DNA of 64,000 nt from Lantana camara (taxonomy: Eukaryota; Streptophyta; Magnoliopsida; Lamiales; Verbenaceae): assembly GCA_037501455.1 (NCBI GenBank), contig CM074857.1:104937501-105001500 (forward strand), written 5' to 3'. Below, in pieces: positions 45,572-57,731 of this stretch. Every line of letters begins with the position of its first letter. Position 1 is the stretch's first letter. Both the position numbers and the translations under genes were made by a program. Under the pieces are notes generated by a model that was not told the origin of the DNA, searched no databases, and saw nothing but the letters and a program-made list of their open reading frames with translations.

Positions 45572-46741
45572 ATGTCTAGGAAAAGGAAGAGACCTAGTAT
45601 GCACTTGCAGAATCGTCTTCCCGATGATATCTTCTTCGAAATTCTTGAGAGGTTGCCGGTAAACAGTCTCGTGAGATTCATGACGGTCTCCAAATCATGG
45701 AAAGCTTCTATCAGAAACCCTAGTTTCATATCCTCCTACCATCATCGTCATCATGACGAAAGTCGTTCATTTTCCCATGTCGTTTTGATGCCAGAACCTT
45801 ATTGGCATCCCGTGCAAACTTGTTACTTGATACCCGAAACTAGTAGGACACCAATTCCTAATTACAAGCCAGTCCTCGAAATAAGTCGCCAAGCCACGCT
45901 TGTTGGTTCTAGTGAGGGTTTAATCTGCTTCAAATCCACATCCGTTTTATTCCTTTGGAATCCTTTTATTAGAAGAAGCTTGAAGAAAATTTGTGGGGGT
46001 GAGATTCCGTTGAATACCAAATCTAAGAGTCGTGGGAGCAGAATAGTCTTGGGATTTGGTTTTGCTTCTAAGAGCCGCGATCACAGGGTCGTAAAGCTGA
46101 TCTGTATTTACGACCACTTGAGTGAAGTGGAGATTTACTCAATGGCATCGGATTCGTGGAGAAGAATCAAACCTCCTCCGACGAGGTTCAAATACATGGA
46201 CGACAGCAAGAATATTAGATTCGTTAGATTCGAGCCTTCTGTTTACTTGAATGGATCTATCTACTGGTTAGTTTCATTTTGGGGAAACGGAAGATCGTAT
46301 CTAATTTTGAGGTTTGATTTGGAGGAGGAGAGGTTTGAGGAGATAGAGGCCCCGTCTTGTGGGAACTACATGCCTAGGTTTGCGGTTATCAATGGATTCC
46401 TTGTTGTGTGGAGTTCTGCTCGAATGAGTGGCTGTAGGACGAATAAAGTGCAGGCTTACATATACAATGAATCAAACTCTGGATCATCATCTTGGGAGGC
46501 TAAAAGTAGTGATCTTCCCGGAGTAGAGGAGATTATGTTAATGCTCATCAACAAGACCGGGGATGATCGCATTATAGTTGGCTCCAAAGGTAATAGGGTT
46601 TTGGTTTATTACGGTTCGTGTGATGGCGAGAATTTGAGTTTTAAGTTAAAGGAGTTAAAGGATCTAGGAACTGTTGGTGTGGATTGGAAGCATTTCCTTA
46701 TTCCCATAAAAAAAACCCTTTTCTTACTTGATAAGAAATAG
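45572..46741 (+). CDS. F-box protein with F-box-associated domain
   Basis: One uninterrupted exon of 389 codons, the only intact host gene in the window. The ATG at 45572 (CCATGTCTAGG) is chosen because an upstream in-frame extension begins with TTG only, and the related pseudogene has its ATG at the same place. Residues 13-55 form the F-box (RLPDDIFFEILERLPVNSLV, TVSKSWKASIRNPSFI), which binds SKP1 in SCF ubiquitin ligases. Residues about 100-300 are an F-box-associated domain (SSEGLICF, LFLWNPFIRRSLKKI, VLGFGFASKSRDHRVVKL, SMASDSWRRIKPP, SVYLNGSIYWLV, LRFDLEEERFEEI) expected to bind a substrate. The target is unknown; this family expands by tandem duplication, as the neighbouring copies show. 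Confidence 0.92.
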   Translation: MSRKRKRPSMHLQNRLPDDIFFEILERLPVNSLVRFMTVSKSWKASIRNPSFISSYHHRHHDESRSFSHVVLMPEPYWHPVQTCYLIPETSRTPIPNYKPVLEISRQATLVGSSEGLICFKSTSVLFLWNPFIRRSLKKICGGEIPLNTKSKSRGSRIVLGFGFASKSRDHRVVKLICIYDHLSEVEIYSMASDSWRRIKPPPTRFKYMDDSKNIRFVRFEPSVYLNGSIYWLVSFWGNGRSYLILRFDLEEERFEEIEAPSCGNYMPRFAVINGFLVVWSSARMSGCRTNKVQAYIYNESNSGSSSWEAKSSDLPGVEEIMLMLINKTGDDRIIVGSKGNRVLVYYGSCDGENLSFKLKELKDLGTVGVDWKHFLIPIKKTLFLLDKK

Positions 46742-47835
46742 AATAGATCTATTCAAAGCAAAATTGCTCCAGATATATTTATACTTTTGTTATTGCTAGT
46801 GACTATTTTTTGTTAGTGATTTTTAATTTTGTTCGTTTTTTTGACGACCAAGCCCCGGAACCGGGGAAATTTTGTTTGTTTAAAAACAAATGAATACATC
46901 TTTTACATTCCATATTGATTTTTACATTATTTCATATTGATTATTATTAATGGCAGTTCATGTTTCATCTTGTCGACTTCTTGCTTATTTCGCGAACCAC
47001 ACATAATTTGAGAGAATTGTGTGATTAATTGATCTTCTTGTTTATTTTATCAATCTCACGAGTAGTACTCACCAATTCGAGGAAAAACATGAACCCATCA
47101 CCTGTGATGTTTCATCTTGTCGATTCTAGCTTATTTGACCAATCACATGAAAACTCAATAATTTGCGAGGGTTATCGACGATTTGTTGATCTTCTTGCTT
47201 GTTTCACCAATCGCACGAACAGTACTCAATAATTTGAAAAATAAACATAAAGATTCCAGCTAATTGGTTGGATCTAGATTTATGAGTTCCTCCGAGTTCA
47301 AGCTTGGTTGGATCTAGATTTATGAGTTCCTCTTGAGTCCGACCTTGAGTTCCTCCGAGTTCAAGATTGGTTGGATCTAGATTTATGAGTTCCTCTTGAG
47401 TCCGACCTTGGTTGGATCTAGATTTTTGTAAGTGCCGAAATCCTATCTATTTGCAATCTAATACGCGAACAAGGTACATTGAATCCTGACCAACAGAAAC
47501 AAACACGAGAACAGACAAAACCAAAAAGAAACAGACACAGGTTTGGTCACGCACACACACCAAAGAAGTTAAAAAACACCACGTTATATTTGCCTTTTCC
47601 AGTTACACATGTTTGTAGCATTATGCTGTTGTTTGTAAGCACCATTACTTTACCATGGCTATGCACAATGCTGACCGCATACTCAGAATTAGCATGCATC
47701 AAGCCAACGAATGAGATAAGATCACAGGATTTATCCAAGAGATTATGCGACAAGTAGACGAGATTAGGCAACTGACAGGAGTTGGGATCCCATGTATGAA
47801 TGATTAATCCACGAAGTTCTTTAGTGGTTCGATTT
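46742..47835. other. Spacer between the F-box gene and the nitrilase relic
   Basis: No gene seen. An imperfect duplication (TTTCATCTTGTCGA.. then TTGATCTTCTTG..TCACCAATCGCACGA) covers about 46960-47230. A hairpin-capable CCCCGGAACCGGGG is at 46853-46866. Tandem repeats at 47266-47427 are listed separately. Confidence 0.6.
47266..47427. repeat. Short tandem repeat array (GGTTGGATCTAGATTTATGA)
   Basis: Four copies of GGTTGGATCTAGATTT, each followed by GAGTTCCTCCGAGTTCAAG or GAGTTCCTCTTGAGTCCGACC, in units of about 41 and 63 bp. Confidence 0.85.
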
Positions 47836-48138
47836 CTATGGACTTCCGTCTTTTCCAGAAGCTGAAGTGAAGGAAACTGGAGCCATTGGATGGTCCTTAA
47901 CAGCCAAACTGAGGATTTCGGGTCGAGAATAATGGCCAACGACATCAAAGTCGAATTTTGCACGAGCGATGTCTCCGAGATCTGTGTATAGGATAAAATA
48001 TAGTAGATTAGATGTGGTTTTGTTGAATGTAAAAGTAAGAATGGCCATGACTTACACACAATCAAGAAGATATTAAATACTCTACTCGTGAAACTCCAAA
48101 CAAGTGGATATAATGATGCAATTAAGTTAAGGGATTGC

Positions 48139-48465
48139 GCCGACATGCCCTGAGGTTTGGCACCTAACTACACAAACTTTCCCTAATGTTTCAGAAATTA
48201 CAAGAAACTTCCCCCACGATATCCTACAATTATACTCGTCAAGTTAGATTTGAAGTCACGCATTTTGTTAAAGTTATGAATCTAAAATCAAATATTGGTA
48301 AGTGTTAAAGACAATGTGAAAAGGGAAAAAAACAATAGAGATGTTGTCATTAAAATTTATTGATCATATGTAAATTCTTTGGTTAGAGAAAGTTTCTGTA
48401 GTTCCTCAAATCCTTAGGGGAAGTTTCCGTAATTAGTATCTCGGCGTAGTTATCCCTCAAATAAC
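48139..48465. mobile_element. MITE-like insertion in nitrilase intron 4
   Basis: The left side reads GCGCCGACATGCCCTGAGG..ACACAAACTTTCCCTAA and the right side, reverse-complemented, ACGCCGAGATACTAATTACG..AAACTTCCCCTAAGG. The ends are loosely inverted and share the ACAAACTTYCCCTAAG motif seen in plant non-autonomous transposons. No clear target duplication was found. Confidence 0.35.
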
Positions 48466-50645
48466 AACCACCAAGGTCGATGTGATGTAAGAAGTGGAAA
48501 TATCTACTTCGACCTTATAGATTCATGCATCCAAGTTCAGACATTATAGATTCATGCATCCAAGTTCAGTAGGACCCAAACCATTTGATCCATCAGTTGT
48601 GTCTGGAAAAAATATAACATGGCACGATAATTTCATTTTCCTGATTTTTCTTTTAGAAACCAAAGACGCAAGAGCAATTGACAAACCTAAATCAGCAGAG
48701 ATGAGTGCTTCCCCTTCATAATTGGGACCGGCCAATACAACGCCAGATGGAGATATGATAACACTTCCACCAGCACAAACAACAGAATCCGGCAGAAGTT
48801 CATCTTCTTGGACGGAAAAAACATACTCTGGTGGAGGTGGATAATCTTTCCTTCTGCAAAATTGGTTGGCCGATAGAACAAAACAACCGCCTTCAAGAGC
48901 TATGTGTGTCATTGATGATTGCCACACATCTCTCGAATCAGCCGTCGGCACACATTATATTTCAACACCTGAAAAACATCAAACATGAACATATATATGG
49001 TAAAAAATATGGCTAAAATACCCCTCATCGCTGTAAAAGAAAACAAGGGTAAATTACAAATACCCCATGGCCATGGATGTATGGTAAATTATCAGATGGT
49101 CTTGCTTTGTAATTTGACTATAACTCAAGAGGAGTAACTATAATTTCCCAATAAAATGATCATCGAAGTCGAAAAGAATAAACACAAGAAGATTTCCAAA
49201 GATTGACCTTTAGCGTACATTGCCGTTCTCAAAAGTGGCATTCTATTTTCCCAACAAATTGCAGCACCAATTTTTCCAAGGGGCGTGTCGAAAACGAGAA
49301 TTGTTGATCCGTCTCCAAATCCCCAAATTATACGCTCCAAAGCTGTAGGCATGATTTTCCTATGCTTTCCTAAGTAATGACCTTGAGAATCAAAGAACAA
49401 AACGGTGCAGTATAAGGTATATCCATCTCTCTCTATGACACCCATCACTAGATACACCTTATATTTTCCAGCCATAGCAGCCAATCTATCAACTTCAGGA
49501 CCTGCATTAAAATGTATTAATAAATAAATACATAAATAGGTAGATAATGGGATATAAATGGAATGAACGTAGATGAGTAACATTGAAATCGCAGCCCCTA
49601 TAAAAAGAATAAGCACAAGGCTCGATAGAAAAGCTATACAGTCTCCATGTGAATGTGAAATGTTAGAGATATCAAATATTTACAATACGTATGGTTCGGG
49701 GAATTTAGGAAATGAAAGAAAATGCCTCACAATCTAGTCAAGAAACCGAAAACTTATTTGTATTCTCAATTCATCTAATGTATTAGTAATCTTTTCCACT
49801 CAATTCCTTAACATAATTCATAAATAACCAAACCAACTACTAACTAGAACTTGAAATTTTGTATCTCTTTAGTTTAACTTTCTTTTTCTGTGTCATTTTC
49901 CTTTTGCCGTCGAAATCTTAATAGGGAGTGTTCGCAAACTATAAAAAGAAGATAATTTTCTAGGTTTAGCTTAAAACAAGTTGGAAGAGAGCGTTCACTT
50001 TGAACAAGTTGGCAGAGAGTGTTCTGTTTTGTTGCTCTTGCTTTAAACAAGCCAATATAAGTCAGAAGCAAGAAGACTCTTCATGGGTGTTTCTTAGCTT
50101 CTGAGAATTGGATTCTTTTTTATATTTTGTAGACGTGCTTGTGTTTTTTTCGTCTAAACACTCCCAACTTTTACTGCTTCAACTTTAGCTTCTTTAAAAG
50201 CAAAGTTAAATGACTTTTTTAATCTTAACAGCTTAAACTTTTACACAAGGCGGTCATTCAATAAGCTCATCCATCGACATTGATCATAATCATGGTTTGC
50301 CGGAACGGGAATGGCAGCCTTCGTTCCGTTGTTCCGGTATGGAACGGAAATCGACCTGGAACGGTATTTTTGTGTCTTGGAACGTCGTTCTGTGGCGTTA
50401 TAACGGTGGAATGGAACGGATCGGAAAGAAATGGGGAAGAAGACGGCGGATACAGATAAACAGGGTGGCTTTCTCCTCCCGCATAGATAAAACTAGGGTT
50501 TTCATTTAATAAATAGAACTTATGGGCTAAAGTATTTAATATTTAATGGGCTAAAGTATGAAAGTGAGTAATGGGCTACGTTTTATTTTAATAGACCGAA
50601 TTTTCGAATTTAGAGTTTTATTTATAATATATTTTTTATGTCTGA

Positions 50646-53600
50646 TGTAGCACCCCTACACATGGACATGCCACACCCCCGCACTACAGGCCGATCCACC
50701 TACGAAATGGATAGTCCGTACATGAACCAACCTGCAGTGAACGGGTGACAATACAAATAAATGACAGGCTAGGCGGGACTAACTCAAACATGCAGTAGAA
50801 ATAAAGCGGAAGCATAACATATCCAGTGTCAAATACCAACTATTAAAACATGCTATCTTGCCTATCTCCACATATCACTACATTATCATCCCCGAAATTA
50901 TACAATAAATAGCAAATTACAATAACAATCATTGCTACGCAACAATAAATAAAATACACCGTGCTTGACTCGAATGCAAAGATTAGACTCGACTCTGATT
51001 CCCGCCTAGCACGCACCTGCAAGAACCTGAAAGGTGGAGGCGTCAGTCTGTGAAGACCGAGTGAGGGTTTTAAATAAATATTAGTGCAGATAACATGCAA
51101 GTTATAATCTCGGGTAAGGTTTTATAACTAAAAGTAATATAAGTTCAAAACATGATACAATACACTTGGCCCGAAATTAAAACTATCAACATTAAATACT
51201 TTGATCATTTTCATGCATTCAATACGTGGCCCAGTGAGTGAGGGCAAGTCTCCAACCTTACACCAAAAGTGAACAATACATGCTTGCATGATTAATTAAC
51301 AAGTGATCAGGCAATTTAGTTACAGTGCATTAGTGCAATAGTGTATTCAGGCAATACAATCAAGAAATGGAAACCATGCAATAACCCGAGGACAATCTGT
51401 GGTGCCGAACCCATCCCCAGTCTCCTTCTCCCTCCAATTATAGGAAGGTAGCTAGCCTTCACCATCCACGACATGATGTACGTCAGGAACATGACTCCCA
51501 CGCACGGAACTCCTTCCTCCACCAACCTCCTGGTGGATTCAGGGATGATCCCACATGATGAGGGGAGTGCAGAGTTCCCGTCAACCCTATGCTTTCCCGG
51601 TTGGCTCATACACTATCCCTCGGGCCCAAAGTGAACATGATTACTCGTCAAACATGCTTGATTCATGACAATAACATGGCTTGCTTGCAATGAACATGAC
51701 TTGCTTTCAATAAACTTGGCTTGCTTGAAATCATGAGTAATTTCATGGAAAATTATAGATATAAATACCTTTTGGCTGAAATCTCACGTAAGGGTTGTAT
51801 AGGTTCTATATAACTAGAAATTAAATCTCACCTGACAGGCGACACAACAACTCAGGGATGCGTGAACGTGCTCATTGACTTGTAATCTCTACCCTGGAGA
51901 AGAACTGGACAAGAAACGGGACATTGTGTACTCGTGAGACAATAACTCAATAATGTTACCAAATAGGACGCACGACTTAATAATGAACATATTCTTGTAT
52001 GAAATGAACGTATACTTGCATGTAATGATCATATAGATACTTATAGATGGAATGGAATAATTTACAAGAAGATAATTTATTTCACGGAGATCACGTATTC
52101 AAGGCATGCAATCATACAAATTCGTTTTACATAAAGCAAGGAGTTAACAATTAAGTAAGTAAAGACCATAAAATGTAAAATAACCACATAATCATCAATT
52201 ATTCAAGTATGACAATCATATAAATCGTGTACGGGAGCCGAGAGAGTGAAAGGAATGCAAGAAGAGAGGTTTTGGCAAAGTTTGGCAAAAGTTGACAGTT
52301 TTCGGAAATGTACAAGCTGTAGGAAAACTGGAATATCTATTGGGTTTCATTTGTTGGATATAAAACTAGACAAATATACCTTTTCGACGATATATGGCTC
52401 GTATTCTAGTTCAAAGTGAGGAGAAAATAGCGTAAGCTCGAAGTCGAGTGAATGCAGATTTCCGGTAAAGTGGCGACACCAAAATGAATCGATTATATCT
52501 CCCAAACCAGAAATGATATTGAAGTGATTCCAATTGGATAATACTCTAGACTCAATCTAGGTTCACAGTTCCAATTTTAGGTCAATCGGAGTACGTTTGT
52601 GTGGTAAACGGTCATTTAGAAAAAATGGCATAAATGCAGAATTGGCTGTGTGATCTTCTGTAACAGTGCTGAAGACGGGAACGGCCGTTTCGGCTTTAGG
52701 CCAAAATGGGAAGGGCCGTTCCCAGTCTCGCTGGCCAAAACATTCAAAGGATGGGAACGGCCGTTCCGGGAAATCAAAGGGGACGGGAAGGGTCGTTCCC
52801 GCTGTGCAGAAAGCTCAAAACAGAGCAGAAAATAGGGGAGCTCTCGGATCACATTCAAACCCAACAAAACATCATCAAAACTTCCACCAAATGCCTTAAA
52901 TCATGTAAGAAACATACTTATATACTTAAGGTACAATAAAAACTAGCATAAACACTTAATTCATGCTTTGATTCTCAAGAATCATCAATATCAAGCTATA
53001 TATCATTTCATCAACTAACTCCATAATATTCAAGAATTCATGCATAATTTCTAGTCAAGAGCATGTAATCAAGCTTCTAACAATTAACACATAAGTGATT
53101 TACTCCAAAATCATAAACCCTAGCTTCAATCAGCAATTCAAGAATTCTTACACTTAGCTCATATATCTTGAATGACAAAGGAGAAGAAAAGAGATGTAGA
53201 TGAAATGATTGTTGAACTTCAACTTATGCAATTTCTCCGGTAAAATAGCTTGAAATTGATAAAATCTCTTCTTCCCCTACTTGTGCTTCAACCGTGATCC
53301 ATGGAAGCATGAAGAAGGTGTGTGTATGTGTTTGTATGAAAATGAAAGAGATATTACGTGATTCATCTTTTAAATTAGATGAAATGGCACTAATTGCAAT
53401 TAGGTCCCTCAAATGTGTAAGTTATGCAATTAAGTTCTAAGCTTATGAAAGGTTGGCCATTAAGTCCAAATTAAGATCATGCAATTAAGTCCTCAAATTA
53501 TGAAAAGTGATCAATTAAGGACACATAACCAATTAAGTCACGTTCCACACTTAATTCACGTAGCAATTGAATTCAATTCATGCAATAATTTTCAAATTAA

Positions 53601-53761
53601 TATAATTTCATATAATTTCACATAAACATGTTGAAATATAATTCACATATTTTTCATGAAATGTAGAAATTTAATAAAAGAAAGAATTAAAATAAATCCT
53701 AACTCTCGAAAAACTCACACGTGACGTGCGTACCTAAATGTCCGGAAATCGGGGCGTTACA
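50646..53761. repeat. Solo LTR-like insertion of 3116 bp inside the Mutator-like element
   Basis: The ends are TGTAGCACCCC and GGGGCGTTACA, TG..CA with an 11-bp imperfect inverted repeat. The 5-bp target duplication TCTGA is at 50641-50645 and 53762-53766. There are no pol genes inside. Size, ends and duplication fit a solo gypsy LTR of a large-LTR family. A full TIR element is less likely given TG..CA and 5 bp. Orientation is not decided. Confidence 0.8.
52675..52803. repeat. Cluster of GGGAACGGCCGTTCCC palindromes
   Basis: Four variants at 52675, 52707, 52751 and 52783. The one at 52751 is a perfect GGAACGGCCGTTCC dyad, the others carry one to three changes. Spacing is 32-44 bp. Confidence 0.8.
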
Positions 53762-55382
53762 TCTGATATATATTTGTGAATGCATTTTCTTTTATATTTT
53801 ATTTTGCTAGTAATTTTTTAACAACTTTGATTTTGTTATTTATAATTTTATTTGACAACAGGAGTTTGTCGAAACGGTTAATAGGTTTATTAATTGGGAT
53901 TTTAGCGTGACATATTTGTGAGGATCGTAAGAATATAAAATGTAGATTTTGCAACGAAGCTAATATTATAGGATACCATAAGATTGAAACAATATATTCC
54001 ACATGTGAGTGGAAATATGGAATCTTGCACAAAGGTTCAAAATGGAGTTGGAAAAATGATAATATAACACGTTTAAGATTCAAAAATTGAGAAAAAAATT
54101 ATTAAACAAGAAAAGGAAACGAAATTAAATGCTATTTAGATTGAAATATATGATGCAATTGCCAAATGTACATACAATACAAACTAATGTTAACATAAAT
54201 TGATAAATTAATAAGTCTTAAACATTTTTTGGAATTTTATATATTTTTTAGGAAATGGCCGTGATTTTGCCGCGACCGTTCCGCGTCATTGCAACGGAAC
54301 TGGAACGGTGGCCTCCGTTCCGTTCCCCGCGACGGCGACGGCGAACCATGATCATAATCTAACCACCATTTTCAAATAACATTCAAAGTAATTGGACATT
54401 CCCAGTTCAAAACCTCAAGCCACTAGCATGAAATATATAAACATCAAATCATGCTAATCCACTTGTAGAACAAGATTGTTACCAGGAACATCAATTGCAG
54501 AAACATGGTATTTTCGAAACTCCTCCTTTCCCTTTGCTGTAGGGTTACTGATTGTGACACCAAAAGTCGAGCCACGGGGGTACCCACCGATGAATGCCTC
54601 AGGAAATACAACTAACTGACAACCGTATGAGGCCGCTTCAGCTAGCAACCTTTCAGCCTTATTTGAAAATTAACATATCATAAGGAAAGTGCATACCCAA
54701 TCAACTCTTGTATCATATATGAATGCATCCATATCACAATGAATCGATAATGCAGAGTGGCTGCATCATCACAAAATGTTTCAATAATTCTAACGATCGA
54801 CAACTCGTTATTTTCATGACCCTTTATTCTTTTCCTGATCAATTTTGTAACTTTTGCATATAAAATCCAGAAAATTGATAATATTACATGCCCCCTTCAC
54901 TAAAGATTTCAACTTTCTTCCAATTTCAATAAAAAATAATCTTTTTTGCTTCTCTATGAAATTCAAAGACAAATTCTATCAGTGCAGCAAACACACTCAC
55001 TTCAGTGAAAGACTTGTCCATTATCCAAATTCACAAACGTCAATCACAAACCACTACCCAAGAAACAAGTTCCAATGTTTCACAGTTCACTTAACCCAGC
55101 ATTAAAAATCCTAAAAAATTTCAGAATTGCCTGTAATTAACTCAAACAAGCGTGCAACTCGAAAACAATCATATAAAAAACAACAAAACCCAAGAATCCC
55201 CACTTCATTTCAGGAATCCAATTAAAAACAAGAAACAAACCAAGAGTGGCGGCGGTATCATAGAACACGGTGGCCGCCTGAACCATGGTGGCGCGGACGG
55301 TGGGGGCGGAGGCGTCGCCACCCATATCAACCTCCGCGAACAATGGGCCTTCATTCACAGCTGGGCTTGGAACTAAAGACAT

Positions 55383-57731
55383 GTCTCCGAGCAGCTCTGA
55401 CACTGCTTCAGTCACTTCTGCTGCTTGAAAAGTACGTGGTGCATGCTCTGAATGTGAAAGGTGAAAGTGAAAGTGAAAGTTGTGGTGGCTTTTGGATGAT
55501 TTAAACTGTTTCTTTTGATAAACAATATTGGTAATTCCTGTAGTGGTGTTATGCATATGAGATGCATGTTATTAGTTTGTCTTTTGGGTATGTTTGCAAT
55601 GCATCTGAGATATATCAATTCTTTTGTTTTAATATGTGATGGTTAAGTTATGGTACTGCTTCACATGTGAGGTAACAGTATTGAAATGTAATTTAGTAGG
55701 GGATCCTTTATTAGGTAAGCTTTAATTATATTTTGGTGTAGCATATGTGATGCAACAACTCTGCTATGTAGTATCATGTATATTTTGGTCTTATGGACAA
55801 TTTGAATGGTAATATGACTTCATATTATTTATATTTTGGTCCTATGGAATTGTCAATTCTGAGCTGATGCTTTGCTATGAAATACAGATATTTTGTATGT
55901 TTAATTGCAGAAGCTGCTATTATGTTTAAGTAGACAAGTTTTTGTATGATACTTGTTATAGCAACCCCCAATCAAGTAAAATTCTGAGGTTTGAAATTAT
56001 TACAGCAACCACCCTTAAAAGTTTTGCAATAATTACACAAACCACCGTATAGTAGATTAGTTGGTTTCCAGAATATTACAACCACCACCCCTAAACGTTT
56101 AGCAAACGTTACACAAACGTTACAACAACTATTACACAACAATGCAAAAATATTAACACAAACACACCTTTTCATTGATAAAATATTAATACAGTTAGCA
56201 GCCAATTTCATTCAATAACACATAATAATATAGAAAACTAGAACGACATCCTTCCTATACATACCAAAATGGGCATGGAAAATAGACAAAAGTTTCCATG
56301 CTAATACAACAAGATCAAAATGATCAGTGCTGGTTTAAGTTCATACAAACATGAACACTAACATACCTAAACACAAACCTATCAACCAAACACAGAAATT
56401 ACATCAACATTATAAAAGTCAGTTAAACGTTTTTCTTCAAATCTGCAGTACTAGTGGAGAAAATGGAAAATAGTAGAAAGAGGGTTATCACCCACGACAG
56501 AATCAACCAGTTGAATGCGCTCTTCTGACGATTTCTCATGGCTAAAATCTCTTCATCCTTAGCTCATATATTCCTTAGAAGACCGCCAATGATGATTTTT
56601 TACCTCTCAAATAACGGTGGATCGACCCACGAGAAATTGCGACACCCACCACTCTAAAACGTCAAAAAAAGAAGAAATAATCAAGAAATTGGTCTAATTC
56701 TCTGGAAAAATGAACATGAATATAATTTCAAGAAAAAGAACTAACCCTCGAACGATAACAGGTGTTAAAATTTAAAGCCTCAGATTTACCAAATCCCAAA
56801 TTAATGGTGTCTATAAATTTTAAGTCGGACTAATCAAACGGATGAATCAAATATTTTTCCCATCACATGCATCTACATTGTCGGCATCCCATCCCATCCC
56901 ATAAACTAAACCAAATTTTGACTTTAAGATATAATTAATTAATCAACTTTACTTTAAAGAATTGAGAACCAAGTTTCTATTTTGCTTTATCATTGCAGCG
57001 GGACACAAAATACATTGCATATATTCAATGACGTCTTGTGAATCGATATACATTAATATAATAATTTTTTGTTTGATATGCTTTGCTTCATTATTTTGTT
57101 CCAGCCAGTGAGACTTATTTCATGTTTGTTATTAAAGATTATCCATGGGGTGTCGTGCATCTGGCGTAGTCGAGGGTAAAATTGGACTGACAGTCCTCGA
57201 ACAAATCAAAAGGTTAGATAATCTTAGATAATCACACACACACACACCCACCTAAGCTGCAATTCCAGACTTAATTTATGAATAGTGCTAAGATTATTGC
57301 GGGATAAGGATTAAATCAATCGAGTCAAGCTTATTTAATATGTTGTATCAAACATGAAATTAACCAAAATAAAGTCAATCAAAATACCCTAATCATGCGT
57401 ATCAAACGCCCTCTATATAGTACGAAATAAATATAATAATATTTTTTTTAATTTAATATGATATTCTATAAGATTGACACAATAAAATAATATTTTTTAT
57501 AATATTTGTGCATCATTGTTTTCCATGGGTTCACTATATTATATATTCTAACAATTTTCAACACGTACTTCTTTTTCAAATAAATTGCCAAATATGTATA
57601 TAGCATTATTTAAAAGATTAATATAAGTGGAATTAAAAAGATGGAGCATTATTTACATAAATTTGTTTTTCAAATAACCTAAATTTCCCTCCCTTAACTA
57701 ATAATACTCCACCGGAGTGTCCGAATAGCTT
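55383..57731. other. Non-coding stretch upstream of the nitrilase relic
   Basis: It contains the former nitrilase promoter side. A block near 55970-56130 repeats ACCACCCTTAAAAGTTTTGC..ACACAAACC and ACCACCCCTAAACGTTTAGC..ACACAAACG, similar in style to the MITE-like sequence at 48139. A (CA)n run is at 57235-57249. The rest is AT-rich and I see no gene. Confidence 0.6.

Larger units (their letters stand above)
50292..54348. mobile_element. Non-autonomous Mutator-like element in nitrilase intron 2
   Basis: The ends are ATGGTTTGCCG (left) and, reverse-complemented, ATGGTTCGCCG (right). They are flanked by an 11-bp direct repeat TGATCATAATC at 50281-50291 and 54349-54359, the 9-11 bp duplication size typical of Mutator-like elements. 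Both subterminal regions are dense in GGAACGG/CCGTTCC. Without the solo LTR nested inside it would be about 0.94 kb, and it encodes no transposase. Confidence 0.8.
47836..55382 (-). pseudogene. NIT4-like: NIT4-like nitrilase pseudogene, five exons
   Basis: Exons: 55382-55241, 54662-54483, 49501-49208, 48968-48687 and 47981-47836, together 1044 nt (347 codons plus stop), the normal length for plant NIT4. NIT4 enzymes hydrolyse or hydrate beta-cyanoalanine in cyanide detoxification. The catalytic triad codons are present: Glu in [14 protein letters not shown] (exon 2), Lys in [10 protein letters not shown] (exon 3), Cys in [10 protein letters not shown] (exon 3). Phases join correctly at all five exons. 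Two lesions: the acceptor of intron 1 reads CAA instead of CAG before ATAAGGCTGAAAGG (54663), and exon 4 opens with GVEI followed by TAA at 48957-48955 where relatives have Tyr. A cryptic CTAG at 54644-54647 could keep frame but would lose about seven residues, and it would not avoid the stop. Intron 2 (4981 bp) is inflated by nested insertions. The upstream in-frame ATG at 55556 is probably leader. Confidence 0.88.

Noticed and set aside
47547..48146. 199-codon minus-strand ORF at the nitrilase 3' end
   Set aside because: It overlaps exon 5 and intron 4 in another frame. The NIT4-matching frame is 47836-47981.
55383..55556. Upstream in-frame ATG for the nitrilase, adding 58 residues
   Set aside because: The added sequence is His/Phe-rich and unlike nitrilase N-termini. 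The ATG at 55382 gives the usual length.
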